Source: CAZTTH01 sp964615975 (GTDB lineage: Bacteria > Verrucomicrobiota > Lentisphaeria > JABSQK01 > JAJFLO01). Taken from it: DNA of 64,000 nt. Both the position numbers and the translations under genes were made by a program. Below the pieces are notes generated by a model. The model saw nothing but the letters and a program-made list of their open reading frames with translations. It had not been told where the DNA came from and made no database searches. Of this stretch, positions 55,901-56,722 are shown piece after piece. The stretch is from assembly GCA_964615975.1 (NCBI GenBank), contig CAZTTH010000005.1, positions 47,519-111,518 of the forward strand, in the 5' to 3' direction. Each line of letters begins with the position of its first letter. The stretch's first letter is position 1.

Positions 55901-56722
55901 AGGCGAGAAATTATCGAGTAAAACGATATCAAGCGTTCCTGCCAAAGTGACATTGCCAGCAACCTGAACCTGATCATAGCCATTGTTGATGATAGGATTG
56001 CCGGCCCCGGGAGTCAGTCCACCAATCTCAATTTGGAGTCTCCCGGCGGTGTTGCCGGTAAACACATCATTGATGATGGCGGAATCATCGCCCGCCATGG
56101 TGAGATTGCCAGTGATAGAGATAATCCCAGGGGAATTCCCGGGTGAAAGAGTTCCGGCATTTGTGACATTGCCATCAATGAATTGGTTTCCAGACAGGAC
56201 TTCTTGGGCATTGATGAATATTTCGGAGATAATGCTGCTAAACCCAGGCGGTCCATTCGCGGCATGCAAAGTGTCAGTCAGTTGCTCGGTCAAGACAGTG
56301 TTGGTTCCACAATCCGGTAACGTCGAACTGACCATTGCGGTCGGTTCGCTTGGAACGTTGCATGAGCATCCCTGCTCATGTGTATTCGCGGGCAGAGATG
56401 CCCGCGTTACGTCCTTGATGTCAGTGAACTCGGGCAGGGCGCTCAAGTTATTCTCGTCATGGTCGTGACTGACGATCGACAACTCACCTTGAGAATCAAA
56501 AAGATCGGCCCACTGATTTGATGCCCGATAAGCAAGCGTATCATTGGTGATCGATTGGCCAAATTGAACAGATAGAATGTAGCCATCAGGCTGCGAGGTC
56601 AGCCCATCAGCAGGCAAGTCAACACCTCCAGAGACAGCAGCAATGGGATCTGCCGATAGCAATACCCGGGGTTCCAACAACTCAAGATCAAATAGATTTC
56701 TAAGCTTAAAGCATGACATCAT
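22997..56722 (-). CDS. Giant LEPR-XLL surface/secreted repeat protein (11,241 residues)
   Basis: A single intact frame of 33.7 kb encodes a protein of roughly 1.1 MDa. The start is well bounded: an in-frame TAG lies at 56735-56737, four codons before the ATG. The N-terminus ELLEPRVLLSADP (about residues 14-26) is the LEPR-XLL signature that opens many very large bacterial repeat proteins; there is no classical signal peptide. In protein order I see: a short beta-helix-like part (GTLSPGNSPG); four tandem modules (about 520-2555); a long amphipathic beta-rich stretch (to about 4400) with a recurring NTT signature; an acidic linker (about 4540); FHA-like beta-helix repeats with islands near 6720-7265 and 8015-8180; RTX blocks near 9245-9300 and 9585-9645; then about 1,600 residues of beta-helix to the end. 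Cysteine is almost absent (about five seen). RTX repeats suggest calcium binding and type I secretion, but no transporter gene is in the window. Function is probably adhesion, a surface layer or contact with other cells; this is inference. Confidence 0.9.
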   Translation of the reverse strand: MMSCFKLRNLFDLELLEPRVLLSADPIAAVSGGVDLPADGLTSQPDGYILSVQFGQSITNDTLAYRASNQWADLFDSQGELSIVSHDHDENNLSALPEFTDIKDVTRASLPANTHEQGCSCNVPSEPTAMVSSTLPDCGTNTVLTEQLTDTLHAANGPPGFSSIISEIFINAQEVLSGNQFIDGNVTNAGTLSPGNSPGIISITGNLTMAGDDSAIINDVFTGNTAGRLQIEIGGLTPGAGNPIINNGYDQVQVAGNVTLAGTLDIVLLDNFSPAVGDTFTFLTYGGSLTGAFADATGLFSFGDGSLYFDIEATEPDGAEPGKLILVVKEIPGGVEFALPNQTAIDELGKVLSAYFPANSAALTGISMVVPGFMTLTGDIGIKAESNRLIVVGDGVSAVLAAGSLSAAVTGAEFAVLLNDDGTRVIYAAGDFSVTGAALATFSGSAAIHQNTSATVFAGESLMIESLTVVVPMIDAGVSSITGTIQLDLIVDGAAIALTGTVTVETDITDIDGIMQEVLTIAVSDATASVTVGSGPTGARAVAGDINGMLVIHSEGVAAVLKAGSLALIRADGSTLPGLETASVRKVVVGFNTMGAGLEARVGNYYFDYRGADRHDFLAINADLDLKLTAPGPVSYTLSGQFGLTTTSVIVGGTPRDVMLVTAANVTSALKVGSPPGGAMLKLTGISGAMIVMGEGAAGIVKVGGVALTKADGITPLISGFDLAFTAINLPLSFNLLGVDLELNLPDISLTLAEFPYIDLRVPAFPDIHLPNVDLTAPDIDLGDFGFPAVEFPDLGDLDLPSFNLPDLSLPDIELNLDFTLPSLRNFLSLSGLLDFDLGDFITFRGDFKFARLGDEIIVVANAVEAALESGGARVGLSNGTLGLLIRTSGTVAVEATGAVVLQGAGFINVSASSMRVQYNTTNVNYTASPRTLVVDGVSATLTMSSGSTAAPLLRMRALGLSADIGGLVQLTGDLSFEKGLTTGGLPIIKIGIANAGVTLGDGSANYLTLSNGSGGILVTGDGVAGTLSVKLTMQNVPGIIVSSATVTLILNTTNQSVNETFVIGGTTVNVNVAAGPLARIQGNLTMTVMNLVSITGSFAVSTGSARINGALADVIDVEVSNATATLTVGSGAAGVRASASGINGVLAIHASGLAGMLKVGSLTLRRANGSALPGLEVAAIRQVAIGFNNLGQGVETRIGSFYFDYRDVGLHDFLSINADLDLKLTAPGPVSYTLSGVFGITKTSVTVAGTARDVLLVTARNVTTAITIGSPLSSPPGGAMLKLTGISGALIVMGEGAAGIVKVGGVALTKADGITPLIAGFDLSFTAIDLPLNFNLTGLSLDFDIPDLDLSLGDFPYIDLSVPAFPDIHLPNIDLTAPDIQLGDFGFPSVEFPDIGDIDLPSFNIPDLHLPEFDLNLDFSLPSLHNFLSLSGLLDFELGDFITFRGDFNFGRLGEEIIVVANDVVAAMDLGWGRVGLSDGTLGLLIRASGTVAVEAEGFLILDVAGFANISAPSMQVQFNTTEVDYSTTPRTLVVDGLSATLTMASGTTLSPVLAMRAMGLSAEVAGVGYLSADLSFEKSAVIINGSSAEVFKVGIGSGSVNVTVGSGATGVMVVASDIDGALVIHQAGIAGVLKVGNFTLTDGNGDPLPGLEVATVRRVVIGFNTTGMGLEARVGSFYFDYRGVLNHDFLAINADLDLRLTAPGPVSYTLSGHFGFTKTSVMIESETREVMLITAANVTTAIKIGAPPGGAMLKLTGIHGALILMGEGVVGIVKVGEVRLTKADGITPLIGDFALAFSLIDLPLSFNLTGISLNLNLPDIDLSLGDFPYIDLSVPSLPVIHLPNVDLTLPGVELGDFGFPSVEFPTLGSINLPSFNLPDLSLPDFDLNFDFTLPSFHNFISLSGLLDFDLGDFITFRGNFDFTRLGDEIVVVATEVEAALVLGSARVELSDGTLGLLIKTLGNGAGTVAVEASGRLVLTGVDFANVSVSTIRVQYNTTGIDYHTTPRVLTVNDISTSLTMGSGTIAAPYLKMQALGVSADVGGMAHLTGDFSFSQGFTLENQPIIEVEIGNASTSVTIGSGATGVRASATGISGVLAINQLGVAGVLKVATLALTDGNGNPLPGLDVAAARRVVIGFNTTGTGLEARIGNFYFDYRDVTRHDFLAINADLDLQLSAPGPVSYTLSGQFGLTSTTVLTGGVTRDVMLVTVRDATTALTLGSPTSSPPEGAKLKLTGISGALIVMGEGAAGIVTVGGVALTKADGITPLINGFNLAFTAINLPLSFNLSGLSLNLDLPDISLTLADFPYIDLSVPALPDIHLPNVNLTLPGINLGNFGFPAVEFPNLGSINLRSFNLPNLILADFDLNFDFTLPGFDNFLSLSGLLDFDLGDFITFRGDFNFMRLGDEIIVVANDVEAALELGSFSVGLSDGTLALLIKASGTVAVEASGSLALAGAGFANLSAATVQVQYNTTGVDYRAAPHTLVVDGQSASLTMAAGTTATPFLAMQAVGVSVDIGGLARLTGDLSFAQGSTTGGRQIVKIGLANIGLALGDGSANYLVLSNGSGGLLVADNGVAGTLTVNAVLQNVPGVSISGSTFTLQFSTLSQTVTETFAISGMTVAVNVPAGPFIRVVADPLDMTVLGETLRGRFMFEQFTKPGGGKEIVISASQVEVPGFSGATITAARGIMAISNVGLAASLTYGSFKLEINNTNQAIDISGVYGALLLEAGSYFRIVASDLTISFGGLEIEGDFSIKQATGASDGSQVIAGNNVRIFVGDNTGGNRVGLELTDGRAIFVRKDGLMAGFVTGSVKLLGFDGLNFSATMTLRLNNFTTAVSESMVIDGTTVNISFAATETNNFIQFKAENVKLAVAEVVEVQGNFSFTRDDTRILVAAAPMTMSLFVSGTEVVRMTGALVFEFGGLNGFKMLRSQLIDFAFLPELGVSLSLPIGFGTDLLALAATSAPTSGPIAKLVNPGAGALADIQTLNQHQYLDVKFTGTNVNAASITDAGQEIALSGPGAAGVTLNGAPTLVPGTTDTYRYTFTGTFTTGGVNVEFIDSSWSDASGPNVTQKETVQVKQASPINLGPLSITGPSVSIEDFQFKDGHITIIVGLGADAASLSFGGGGSDGGLTTSLTEIKGTFDLTFSLPPVNVSSSGKFTFSAATFVLEIANMFKAEATGIFIQYDPAATGPQELVRIESATISFPTFGISGSIEPYTDGGETLPGLIVRSDGFQLGRASITKTSTDAGQPLKIGSILEMDSITIGIADFGMTFGSDIDFDGEVFVAIGNTTLFPGQTISASLTDSTADDDDYAAIATFEFENGELQNLVFTVDKLEIKFGTFLTLSASEVTIDTGAGDDDYVVTFGSPDGTGPAGELSATLTAGSLSLTGAAKNFGFKGNGDFATFPGFGVSFEIGGTSGGSIGWPEWLPIQISFIGIQWPNIEADPTNFQLTISASVNRIPGVDALQLTGGFEGLVIDIPKLVAGEFAIIDVRSVFIGVSGDAFGGQIEGTLILGVIKLKQVGDHYEEIDIGDTTTPVADRVLFGGIEAGFNFAGMTGFFIRLGLSELGPLNVFMEASIPILLDPISGLTITNFRGGITFNSTLPSISDPLELRGSAFKPTTEQTAEQWLAELHIQVVNQFNAQGRGGTFGSSAFTQPMKIEAGATLYSSYTSQEVFNADIDIIISTDGKFLINARGNFAANSLTLDFKLYADLSQVEGPDHHAIILFLMDMPGGDLPPIVSIYGKIEFSQTANAFIIKANGTFELSAAGLASLKATGTVDMTFSNGRFQMDMTTVITLEAPVLGTVPLGQSAGRLVITNAGGTVQVWGVLKVESTLEFLEPYGLQFDAEYQLRLNTTNTTKTETLTFPGTHTTETFTLAPQSFTFAIQGTLGLSINDVKLFDTSGAFALSISAAQGLQLFISTELPIGPPLIPYVIFDLNGLLVINDRGIAGRLVLEHPRGGLLEILQLDFNAYFVMEFNTTAVQVTYDLPSGFLPQETMRTIVVPSGPRQVDGSIGPAGPYLFIFAEGTFRIVDLVEIEGNFRLEVMEDKLKLDADGTMDLSILGTVHVNVNLEINSAGLVARFQLDLDIGGTFGESVGIGLEGDIFMEINTTDSVKTVGGVEIEPGLKLHIEGAIEFLGFVKAAGVVEIGLAPDEFSLYLQVEFALGPLSFEAEGLGVINAEGIILSIGISVEANIVDVIFINAEGTLQINTTQTDYNDTDKGIFIPASSFLLSLEGELDILHALIAEASFTIIVIDNLWYFELAATMDFFGIGSLEILGELNSEGEFNLHIEGNIGLGADGFGLFGYAKFDISLMDDNGMDWFGDGAYEISFQGLATLEVQAFGATLLGLELEFGYVGETGRIWITTTVEIIGIEITMEFTIGFLKFSSGQPIVLASVIGDVLVLNVGERSTIRNYDVYLNTRDKDGNLLRQLNDNYKVERFTHPKTGREGYRVTGQGKSQVYYDDEYNIQSIAADTGDGLDIIAIGPGVVVPVTVIGGGGLDVFIHNGTGNFTFSKTKGISQTVIMAASGTIRPSPQVKPPVAEEGEEEPEPDPGLLYGNGIDKITAGSGHVVIDFGSERVGRDEIKSGLNVDLIFGGQAADIIGQIGENGTLSLTLEHDDGAIDFSQVTLNNTVVNNLALGSGNDTIHFNTAINGRTMNVSLGGGSDRVTFGTSTSVEGQVSNSIINLTDGGGDDDEYVIYLDSGNTLVLNRFATIAGTVTINFDSGLDGQTIYDAAVVTTTVMTTENGGVINLGPLKVAVHGTQAVLPEIHAGGMVFNMPNGIVANGILEAVNNGDIHLNANGADGYVEVWQDVFVSAGGGGLDGNGAGSMEFTANNGIVTLNYPGIDMNKIRAGYFNSANITLTDRKFHGAGSTLLIRGKSVVMADGTAAPIVSRVAGLSLMTTGASVVMDLIVRNDADLVLFGDGLVTQNGMIDVQLLARDSRLSLIGGQLATFGAGKDITLYVDDIDFDPASDPFTGDPRTTSRPNTVIGTGQLVMQSLNSTTPTGLAWNYYLGSAGETGTGTDWPRNFYVNAMELSMRDLAAIRDGFSLITIGREDAGTTMAIGDAYHTLIVKATNEARNVDATLKDRYILNTDRLIVQGDARAPNNLLELHARTVEIQRANLHQPNGPADSGLTAKTIMLDVGEQMVVTGWIIGYDLVDIDIHSTSGINNLLNYADGLNSLTTDIGSRIETRNAASRIALQASASAKVAGTIEVKGATSVADLNAATSFTLLEGGLIAGRDADNLLDISAGLLVALQPGSAVTAGARFDNTSGTPVPIKTAEGADIVINSPHELFIGGSVTSSDRMDLNAGSPIFNHADYFSQIAVVDPQHYLLSQEFYSILLTGTLTTLADNGLLMLSAANDVIVRGNINVLGNNSDLVIQSDVWVYIEGFILSQDKINVLGGIGVDLTDPTDQSDWSELVGGADSRGTSVYIHTTSRINSLQTGSDIVIRGAQDVDIHGAVIAGGSVGSSGVTYTGPGATLTVTAGQQVYLDSGLLASQDVIVNGGVPGVDDNNLIANNPVSVLITPAGGLTSGGLTVDNSGGEVRINSLGNLEMMGTITSGGTVVQTFDSHGNLISETVTYTAEPSTVAITAAGRAFIGGYTRNTSNEIIQTGGFIRARHRIDIIGGSHISQIGVLVHPASELSVNDPDGVISIQAAQDAEVSGLLAPGGQINTIRDANGQVLGREIKLFDGDSSLRIQADRQIRVGLDLIAGKTIDLIGGGVDLVTGEPLSDPGIVIFGSGRLLTSRPNSAINLNAPGRVDILAPAHTNEIEPVGWMATVDGKLTAADVILPIIVDKVDFKYSGAVVITAAATANNTGIADLIADIQAAFAAADYTVIQSNNGAHAVGSTYTGFADDPTTIGMIDPDLTIKIRNGKVLFTSTYGFSLVNSDAVRAVNSGLLGLADRTDPSDSTDFTLTSTIYYTLDARAAGSTISIGAPAGPNGKLYIAGKVLAHTAVQLNSGISPDGIDIDLDFTGVLETVNGSIAFNVGVYGIVKGDVIAGGSGSDVIITAKQNLIIKGDLTAGRNIILTPAAESELAVGETSVLIESTSTIRSLNGGRIEIGGYNDVVIDGEVGPGSVNLSRLEIKSSAGTVTITQASGRLETGAAILLIGKNVAVLGVVKSTTATASTSDFEIDIDADDTASVSGDIEVAGSLRITAGARVEIHDITLNVTGAGQQLVILSGDDVQIGRIDRTQTPAIQQGAVIQAAKQLQIVAGGLVEIAAGVQLFTTESNSVLQIQAVDLSVIGSLYAGALLNSDLHVVWNGTSATIDIDVTELITMGGIGVDLSGVDVTRGGSMHATGMIDIDISAGTAISFSINGLSLLRTDASGGGALTASSSSAITITASHDILIYGVIESLDNGSDVTITSGDLVFVDGFIAANDHLTITGGDDETGISVLVTPLVLETDELEFLIDDQGRLINGNGYLIDANGEYVDDSGAPSLIPVLGGNPVRLGGGTLTTGSGGTIVLNGSDDIILMNTVGQVRTVGAVVVVDTASIQASTPGAILFIGQVNAANTVVLAGHDLIIMDAASVRARNPGSTLTLTAPLGMIVVAGAPLAVIEAGTFVHFWANVIRVDGQVSAFDAGARLLLNAVSDITINGGLDSQGGIDLRAGVGGNWTQAQLTATTVTTDNLVNMGSVAITGAGALHAATTVVVVAKKDVTLEATANLGAGTITTQIPRIGTSPTSITVVTGQRRIAAGSIAIPEVHWVTTRVTEQVGTDRVVIGSLFHTFDVTLTQDAYYNPNAPVNARAREFFIENIDYYNDTTAPTNVLGAPANSGTRTPGVPIIDWSAFGAAKPASEATFNQLNDVQRYAVITTLGYKRLFNFSYANAQEHKTINGNPTTTPWIPDWKNNSLIIVNLNVAGLEDKWIRLPSGAETDLLRVVSQGEPSVADENVGFYKDEARSFYDQIYSALVANSGNSPGGTPNPGGFPQNLYPGNPYQELDNDGQSLRWQVSYDGLGKRIYSINDGRTGGNVVNHLGLPLWAFSTSSPDGNDLLGKPVRAPQGYIPQTASLAQVSVNSFDQIVGDHQNRLADVTLAVESVSTPNTLRGTFLPVVELHIGSITALSQFSVTIFPGGGSNSVNFNFSISAQRVPINTDVGAQFGIAGTFLGTDSMGNPTVFLINQSGSAGFPQLGQSGTFGGNTSDFTFHFRITVDAQWISEYLIHETFNDYRYTWTSTNTTITDKRLTLRYQWVTKPQDVTGLRPKFETYDAQVKVVEEKIVTNWQTVPVTQEQVALTAARVFDTGPARAFGEFASESIRAGTLIAIAAGENLFFSGVANAFGPASEIHLNAAGDVTVVGLIPVAAANPSETLPALAEVKALEKIIISAGKSVMVADSARLHVDNGTPGPTSLIDISASDSAIIDGELFSLDRILIKADDDVYLRGPITTGTLLDVDAGRDGSGSIFANIYTDLVTTGSTIELTAGSVSGNIDLTNATISTTPTTGTVRITAMAGSVIHSGSLIIGNQLIVRAATGVTLNALVSILDVINSGAGNIDITNVGNVSIPSLTTGSGAISLTNFGSITATTIKSASGNGNIFITAYDVGSGGYFSFTTLETTGGGDITLFIQGTLTQNSGGSLKADYLDITAGGAITITGEFSGLIIMNNVAGNIVINNLRTTDLLVASIIAIDGAVVLTTLGNLSIDTIDILTNAAANDITITASGNVLLNRLNAGIFHASAAEANVRRLADLNAILRAAGVLTLDAPELTLAEAQALVVADLIGLIQSYLTATLGFTADEAIAEATALLTLTKTYTSLGDVSITVGGKIAELAPGDDEVDIIGNDVTLIAVTGIEGLKIAVNALPIVRTTTGDISLVEVDGVGEQIEGVDITIITAPLGSIYLTASNAIEIGSAQALGANGVIEISSEHGSIQVVGLDNSGADVIKATKTINLNGPEGVTVRGGLNAPDKIEFHVDATLLIAGVPLNFTSKVVVIEGDSSLSITGIISATEKVEIITNRGNLAISGEIKARDANGILNLILVARGNKMLDGMFAGLFEFKSAVDGHYYYKSDPDLGVGLVYDDSLTEIVSGDAGLGLVPVLGVTQKLVKDSRTGLEMYNGPGGEIFYHDPVTNRYLRWLDPVTGMYTFAGYISASEPFALFYKTDQDIGEGLVFDAAGKAVANPEDFNLTPSFTEVTDPAILAQLTAITEDIFLGSIDISTATITLPKDHLQLHAQGALILKDGVVLAAQGASGAIDLSAGGDLTLATALQANTSILLSSTGYYERSGMLQGGNVVIKGNITGYNTTLGTLEIQTLQNLRLINQVTTIGGNVYFAVGGDFSMQGGTMTVGGSNASDHRFSVAGNLNIDIGSSLTAVDHLNIAATELTLAGNITVTGASNQLDIAATGAVVIMPSGRLTAADLIVNAGRLIAIITNVDTVTAIISGAGSISIDEFDTITLTNLSAPQGDIRVVAGNTITVGSIAFGNDVAGNTVTLLARHGNVEVDRIDAGLTSGYIYITASTGNIQEVAAYDADDDLLASCGTLTAGGAIKIGSATDSENLNLDVPNPGSYLVYSIGGNVNLNIIGDITIVLETTGTVSITATGTITVSYLATTAASITLISTGGDILIAYLAVDTDNNDVDDTITLNAYGTIREVDAYDVAVDLIAEKAILIAGNHIGGGTNTNLDLETSLKTLVTASATTGRVGLHDIDALSISVVTAGNGYIDLSAGGDLMLLAPLTAGNEIKLSSGAKIFGSGATGITAPRLTASAATDITLTTQVDGIVANITGTGVLSITEFDALNDSHITLANGNATIVVGSSLAASITAAQAIITAAGNVTLQTTVSSLTVTTNGSGGIVITESDDLLIQTLAASNHEVSLNVNGNIDMASTGLITANRLVVVGHGALSLKTTVAEVDIQAEDGFLDLIETDALQIDRIDVGRRNLRLVAGGVIVLSANNLIAANNVIIRSNGGIVGTMNTTVTTLSVDTTVDGMLTVIETDDLTLGRIELGTGNMTITAGGGVNMDPDGLVTLNSITISASGSVVLKTKVNSINIDTNNAGDVTITESDGVTIDQIEAYDQNVSITAGGAVTLNGLTGAVSTQVQATSLIIAISGISLPQDSSIAYVGTSGGRLELNNGVVDTVIQHLITSNSGDFDVDSITITYTTTATVVDSLSASHRIYDLLKAPVQNRTITLADNGTANDRKSRLTTGIGAAIDFLNPLVDITLNIGNGSVNTVTINAIDGLNASGNSFSGTIIVYGGTGNDTINASSSSHPVKLDGGAGNDILTGGSGNDILTGGAGNDSLTGGNGDDTLTGGAGNDTLTGGNGNDLYVFADGWGVDAIVESAVGGNDTFDFSMVTTALTVNLGNSTVISGSLSASLSNIENVIGGLNSGDSLLASNQNNIWHLTALNSGNINGSFFFSGIEKLTGGTKDDQFIFIGAGAVTGVIDGGAHTTKDIANYLQSDFIQTAAADYRNLPAGMPPIGTPAQPFAATGGLANIEEIVIMRLAEVDANGVLVLNMGPRAPRRLGIDVNDGDETFLLEHVSGDPLSVGGETISITAFGVTFEYPGAKTIYGQGGAGNDTITIAAGVLAPVELWGDHDPEPNVAATPLDVIITGHDGDDLLEVLGNTVAALYGGAGNDVLRGGGGNDIFNGGPGNDTISAGAGNDTIIADDGFGVDTVTDISGNLTLDFRSMTDNLTGTVNPLGGVFTEPNGGQLTIETDQIDTLYLGAGDDVIAFTQVADLTIVVIDTDGSDTYDITMPDVPANLNLTVTDTAGNSDTVLLRFSASATVALNRNNITRGSDVINFSNEIEREVIINSGALTTLTNTDNAGIANLENRLLAVTANALTVDAEIHAHHLVFQGQNEVNIKKDLNARNHGGIAITSASGDINLSGDLYVSSGMAKDGLGAGTIDIVSPFGLIRLIDVNDSDVDFRAAGSALALSARGFNKPLVTTVATLTASTTGNVPGADIVIRETDDLTIIGRDLTDDNVANVTGIVSDYGTITITLLSVDSRLTLLSGNIKTNSPAKDIILTVDDLDIFAGANTISGTGELVLQANSPVWSYRIGTAAETVNGADVARATFAALELSTRDLAALADGFTRITMGRPTVGNQMVFGDASFRDQTVFYAETITVRGDVQIAADAAEFYARLLEVKREDLHHLDGTLGSGITAQTLLFMIDEQMVVSGWVTGKDAVNLQVSQTTGLNNLVNYNGELNSLSTAVESRIETLNNNSVMAITTSQSIRIAGLVQVGGSLTDGAISYALIVDSGSNVVTADSGLMRAKIVAMTVAGFADINSDFDQLTATVALNLTIDELNSINLFLVKTVNGAIVVNAENIIATSVESAADLVAAAIALTATIGNIEIDRITAGLGQGIVILNALGTIIEVAASDDPADILANTVSITAGVRVGVVAFDFLNLEIEAVELAIAAGTGIYVNTRVTNVTAAVSGTGDINIFEADGIVLTNLMVTNGEIMVLANGTVDVVSAVSAKDATGNNVGIMTTVGDINVGYIRVGLAMGTVTLDAMGRILELTPTDAAVDVSGWTGFFSASVGGIGSTATPALNLEINFTFYFTNQNNGQIKFTTARNLDLILAFNGNIIINTTGTINVNYLNTNGHDIRLTSTGAGINIDTIEGEVDEVNITTSGPIIYKGITASGTPGMITSNGNVTMISKNSGITLDGGIVSKLKMEMESKNGIVINGALGSLSHGIYITAKTAIINNQVTAARDIVITTSGRLETTSEGVLTAGKSVILTTTDGTTGNLVLAAAVTAGDHVKLTAEGTLSITSNLTAGKDVIADGNREVTISGGLIAGGKVSITSQYDMTVGPITAGGSVLVEMRGKSGILRIQGRMMAIGDITLKSHHDMLINEPVNGVGKLTLTAGVNGAIAVNTDLTGRLNVSIESWKHLLIMGNLISTTADVVLAGGLNSVNLNVAGDLTAGKSVSMTTGQTLTMTGALLANHQVTLKTTATTGNMELNGSIVSVTNAVTLDTKAGLTLRSTIAAKTVVIKAVAAIVIQGNITSTTTLSITGNNSLTIDVGSVITAGSTLSITAGDVLIIAGSIDGEGTVSLIMSNSSRSIEISGSVIAKGKLDVITKGNLTVTSGATRAVLQSETSDVTIDEGGTGKSARINGDILAGGNLTIAMLQEIRLEGTVAVTKQVSLTTTQSGAGITVMGAMTTTTGKIIINSKASAAVIGAIVSGHDILITTGTGLLYITGSLTALGTGRDIILTAGQHLTLDHVTILVADLLTLKKPTTGTLIIIASTKNGMTI
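26045..27560 (-). repeat. Internal duplication within giant protein, copy B
   Basis: This C-terminal copy matches 41040-42640 at the protein level. Shared landmarks in order are DSRLTLLSG, RDLAALADGF, EQMVVSGWVTGKD, GLNNLVNYNGELNSL and ESRIETLNNNS. Similarity is strongest over the last ~280 residues (26045-26860). Confidence 0.85.
27790..27975 (-). repeat. RTX nonapeptide block 2 in giant protein
   Basis: Several GGxGxDxxx units are present (GGAGNDVLR, GGGGNDIFN, GGPGNDTIS, AGAGNDTII), ending in DDGFGVDTV. This pattern folds into a calcium-bound parallel beta-roll. Confidence 0.93.
28818..28995 (-). repeat. RTX nonapeptide block 1 in giant protein
   Basis: Six near-perfect units lie in a row (GGAGNDILT, GGSGNDILT, GGAGNDSLT, GGNGDDTLT, GGAGNDTLT, GGNGNDLYV), followed by FADGWGVD. 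These are hemolysin-type calcium-binding repeats. Confidence 0.96.
29490..30540 (-). repeat. Five ~66-70-residue beta-helix repeats with an ITExD core
   Basis: Five successive units carry ITEFDAL, ITESDDL, LIETDAL, VIETDDL and ITESDGV. The cores are spaced 199, 199, 210 and 204 bp apart. Each unit also has a T.V..L or T.V..I strand before the core and a glycine-rich turn after it. Isolated related cores occur elsewhere (IRETDDL near 26870, IDEFDTI near 31450). Confidence 0.8.
32175..32680 (-). other. Aromatic non-repetitive island 2 in giant protein
   Basis: About 168 residues break the Gly/Thr/Ile-rich helix pattern. They are rich in Tyr, Phe, Asp and Lys and contain two similar halves (YYYKSDPDLGVGLVYDD and LFYKTDQDIGEGLVFDA) around a HDPVTNRYLRWLDPVTG segment. 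I do not recognise the domain. Confidence 0.7.
34930..36560 (-). other. Large non-repetitive island 1 in giant protein
   Basis: About 540 residues in the middle of beta-helix repeats lack the repeat pattern. They are rich in Tyr, Trp, Asn and Pro, with segments such as FFIENIDYYND, WKNNSLIIVNLN, EARSFYDQIYSALV and LRWQVSYDGLGKRIYSIND. This is the best candidate for a discrete functional domain in the protein. No family was recognised. Confidence 0.75.
41040..42640 (-). repeat. Internal duplication within giant protein, copy A
   Basis: This N-proximal copy matches 26045-27560. Shared landmarks are DSRLSLIGG, RDLAAIRDGF, EQMVVTGWIIGYD, GINNLLNYADGLNSL and GSRIETRNAAS. The two copies lie about 15 kb (5,000 residues) apart. 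Confidence 0.85.
43020..43105 (-). other. Acidic Pro/Glu linker in giant protein
   Basis: About 28 residues with SPQVKPPVAEEGEEEPEPDP form the only long charged low-complexity stretch noticed. It probably separates the beta-rich N-terminal half from the beta-helix half. Confidence 0.75.
49060..55160 (-). repeat. Four tandem ~475-residue modules in giant protein
   Basis: Each module runs from TVGSG.TG through DFLAINADLDL, SYTLSG, KLTGI.GA and GEG..GIV.VG, then a Leu/Asp/Pro-rich ladder (LPDxxL units), FLSLSGLLDFDLGDFITFRG and NTT. One anchor (the DNA of INADLDL) recurs at 54852, 53061, 51630 and 50208, spacings of 1,791, 1,431 and 1,422 bp, all whole codons. The first module is about 120 residues longer because it carries an extra DGSANYL...NTT...VAAGP segment. 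A related segment follows the last module. Confidence 0.93.
56351..56413. repeat. Double-hairpin palindromic element embedded in the giant coding frame
   Basis: Two adjacent perfect hairpins are present: CATGAGCA/TGCTCATG with a 4-base loop (56360-56379), and CGCGGGCA/TGCCCGCG with a 4-base loop (56386-56405). The outer flanks GGAACGTTGC and GCGTTACGTCC are near inverse complements. The element is read in frame and encodes the Cys-rich HEQGCSCN segment. It looks like an intergenic REP-type repeat that landed in the gene. Confidence 0.75.

Noticed and set aside
23253..56468. Many plus-strand frames of 60-340 codons opposite the giant gene
   Set aside because: They mirror the repeat structure of the minus-strand gene, lack ribosome sites and known domains, and follow from its codon pattern.
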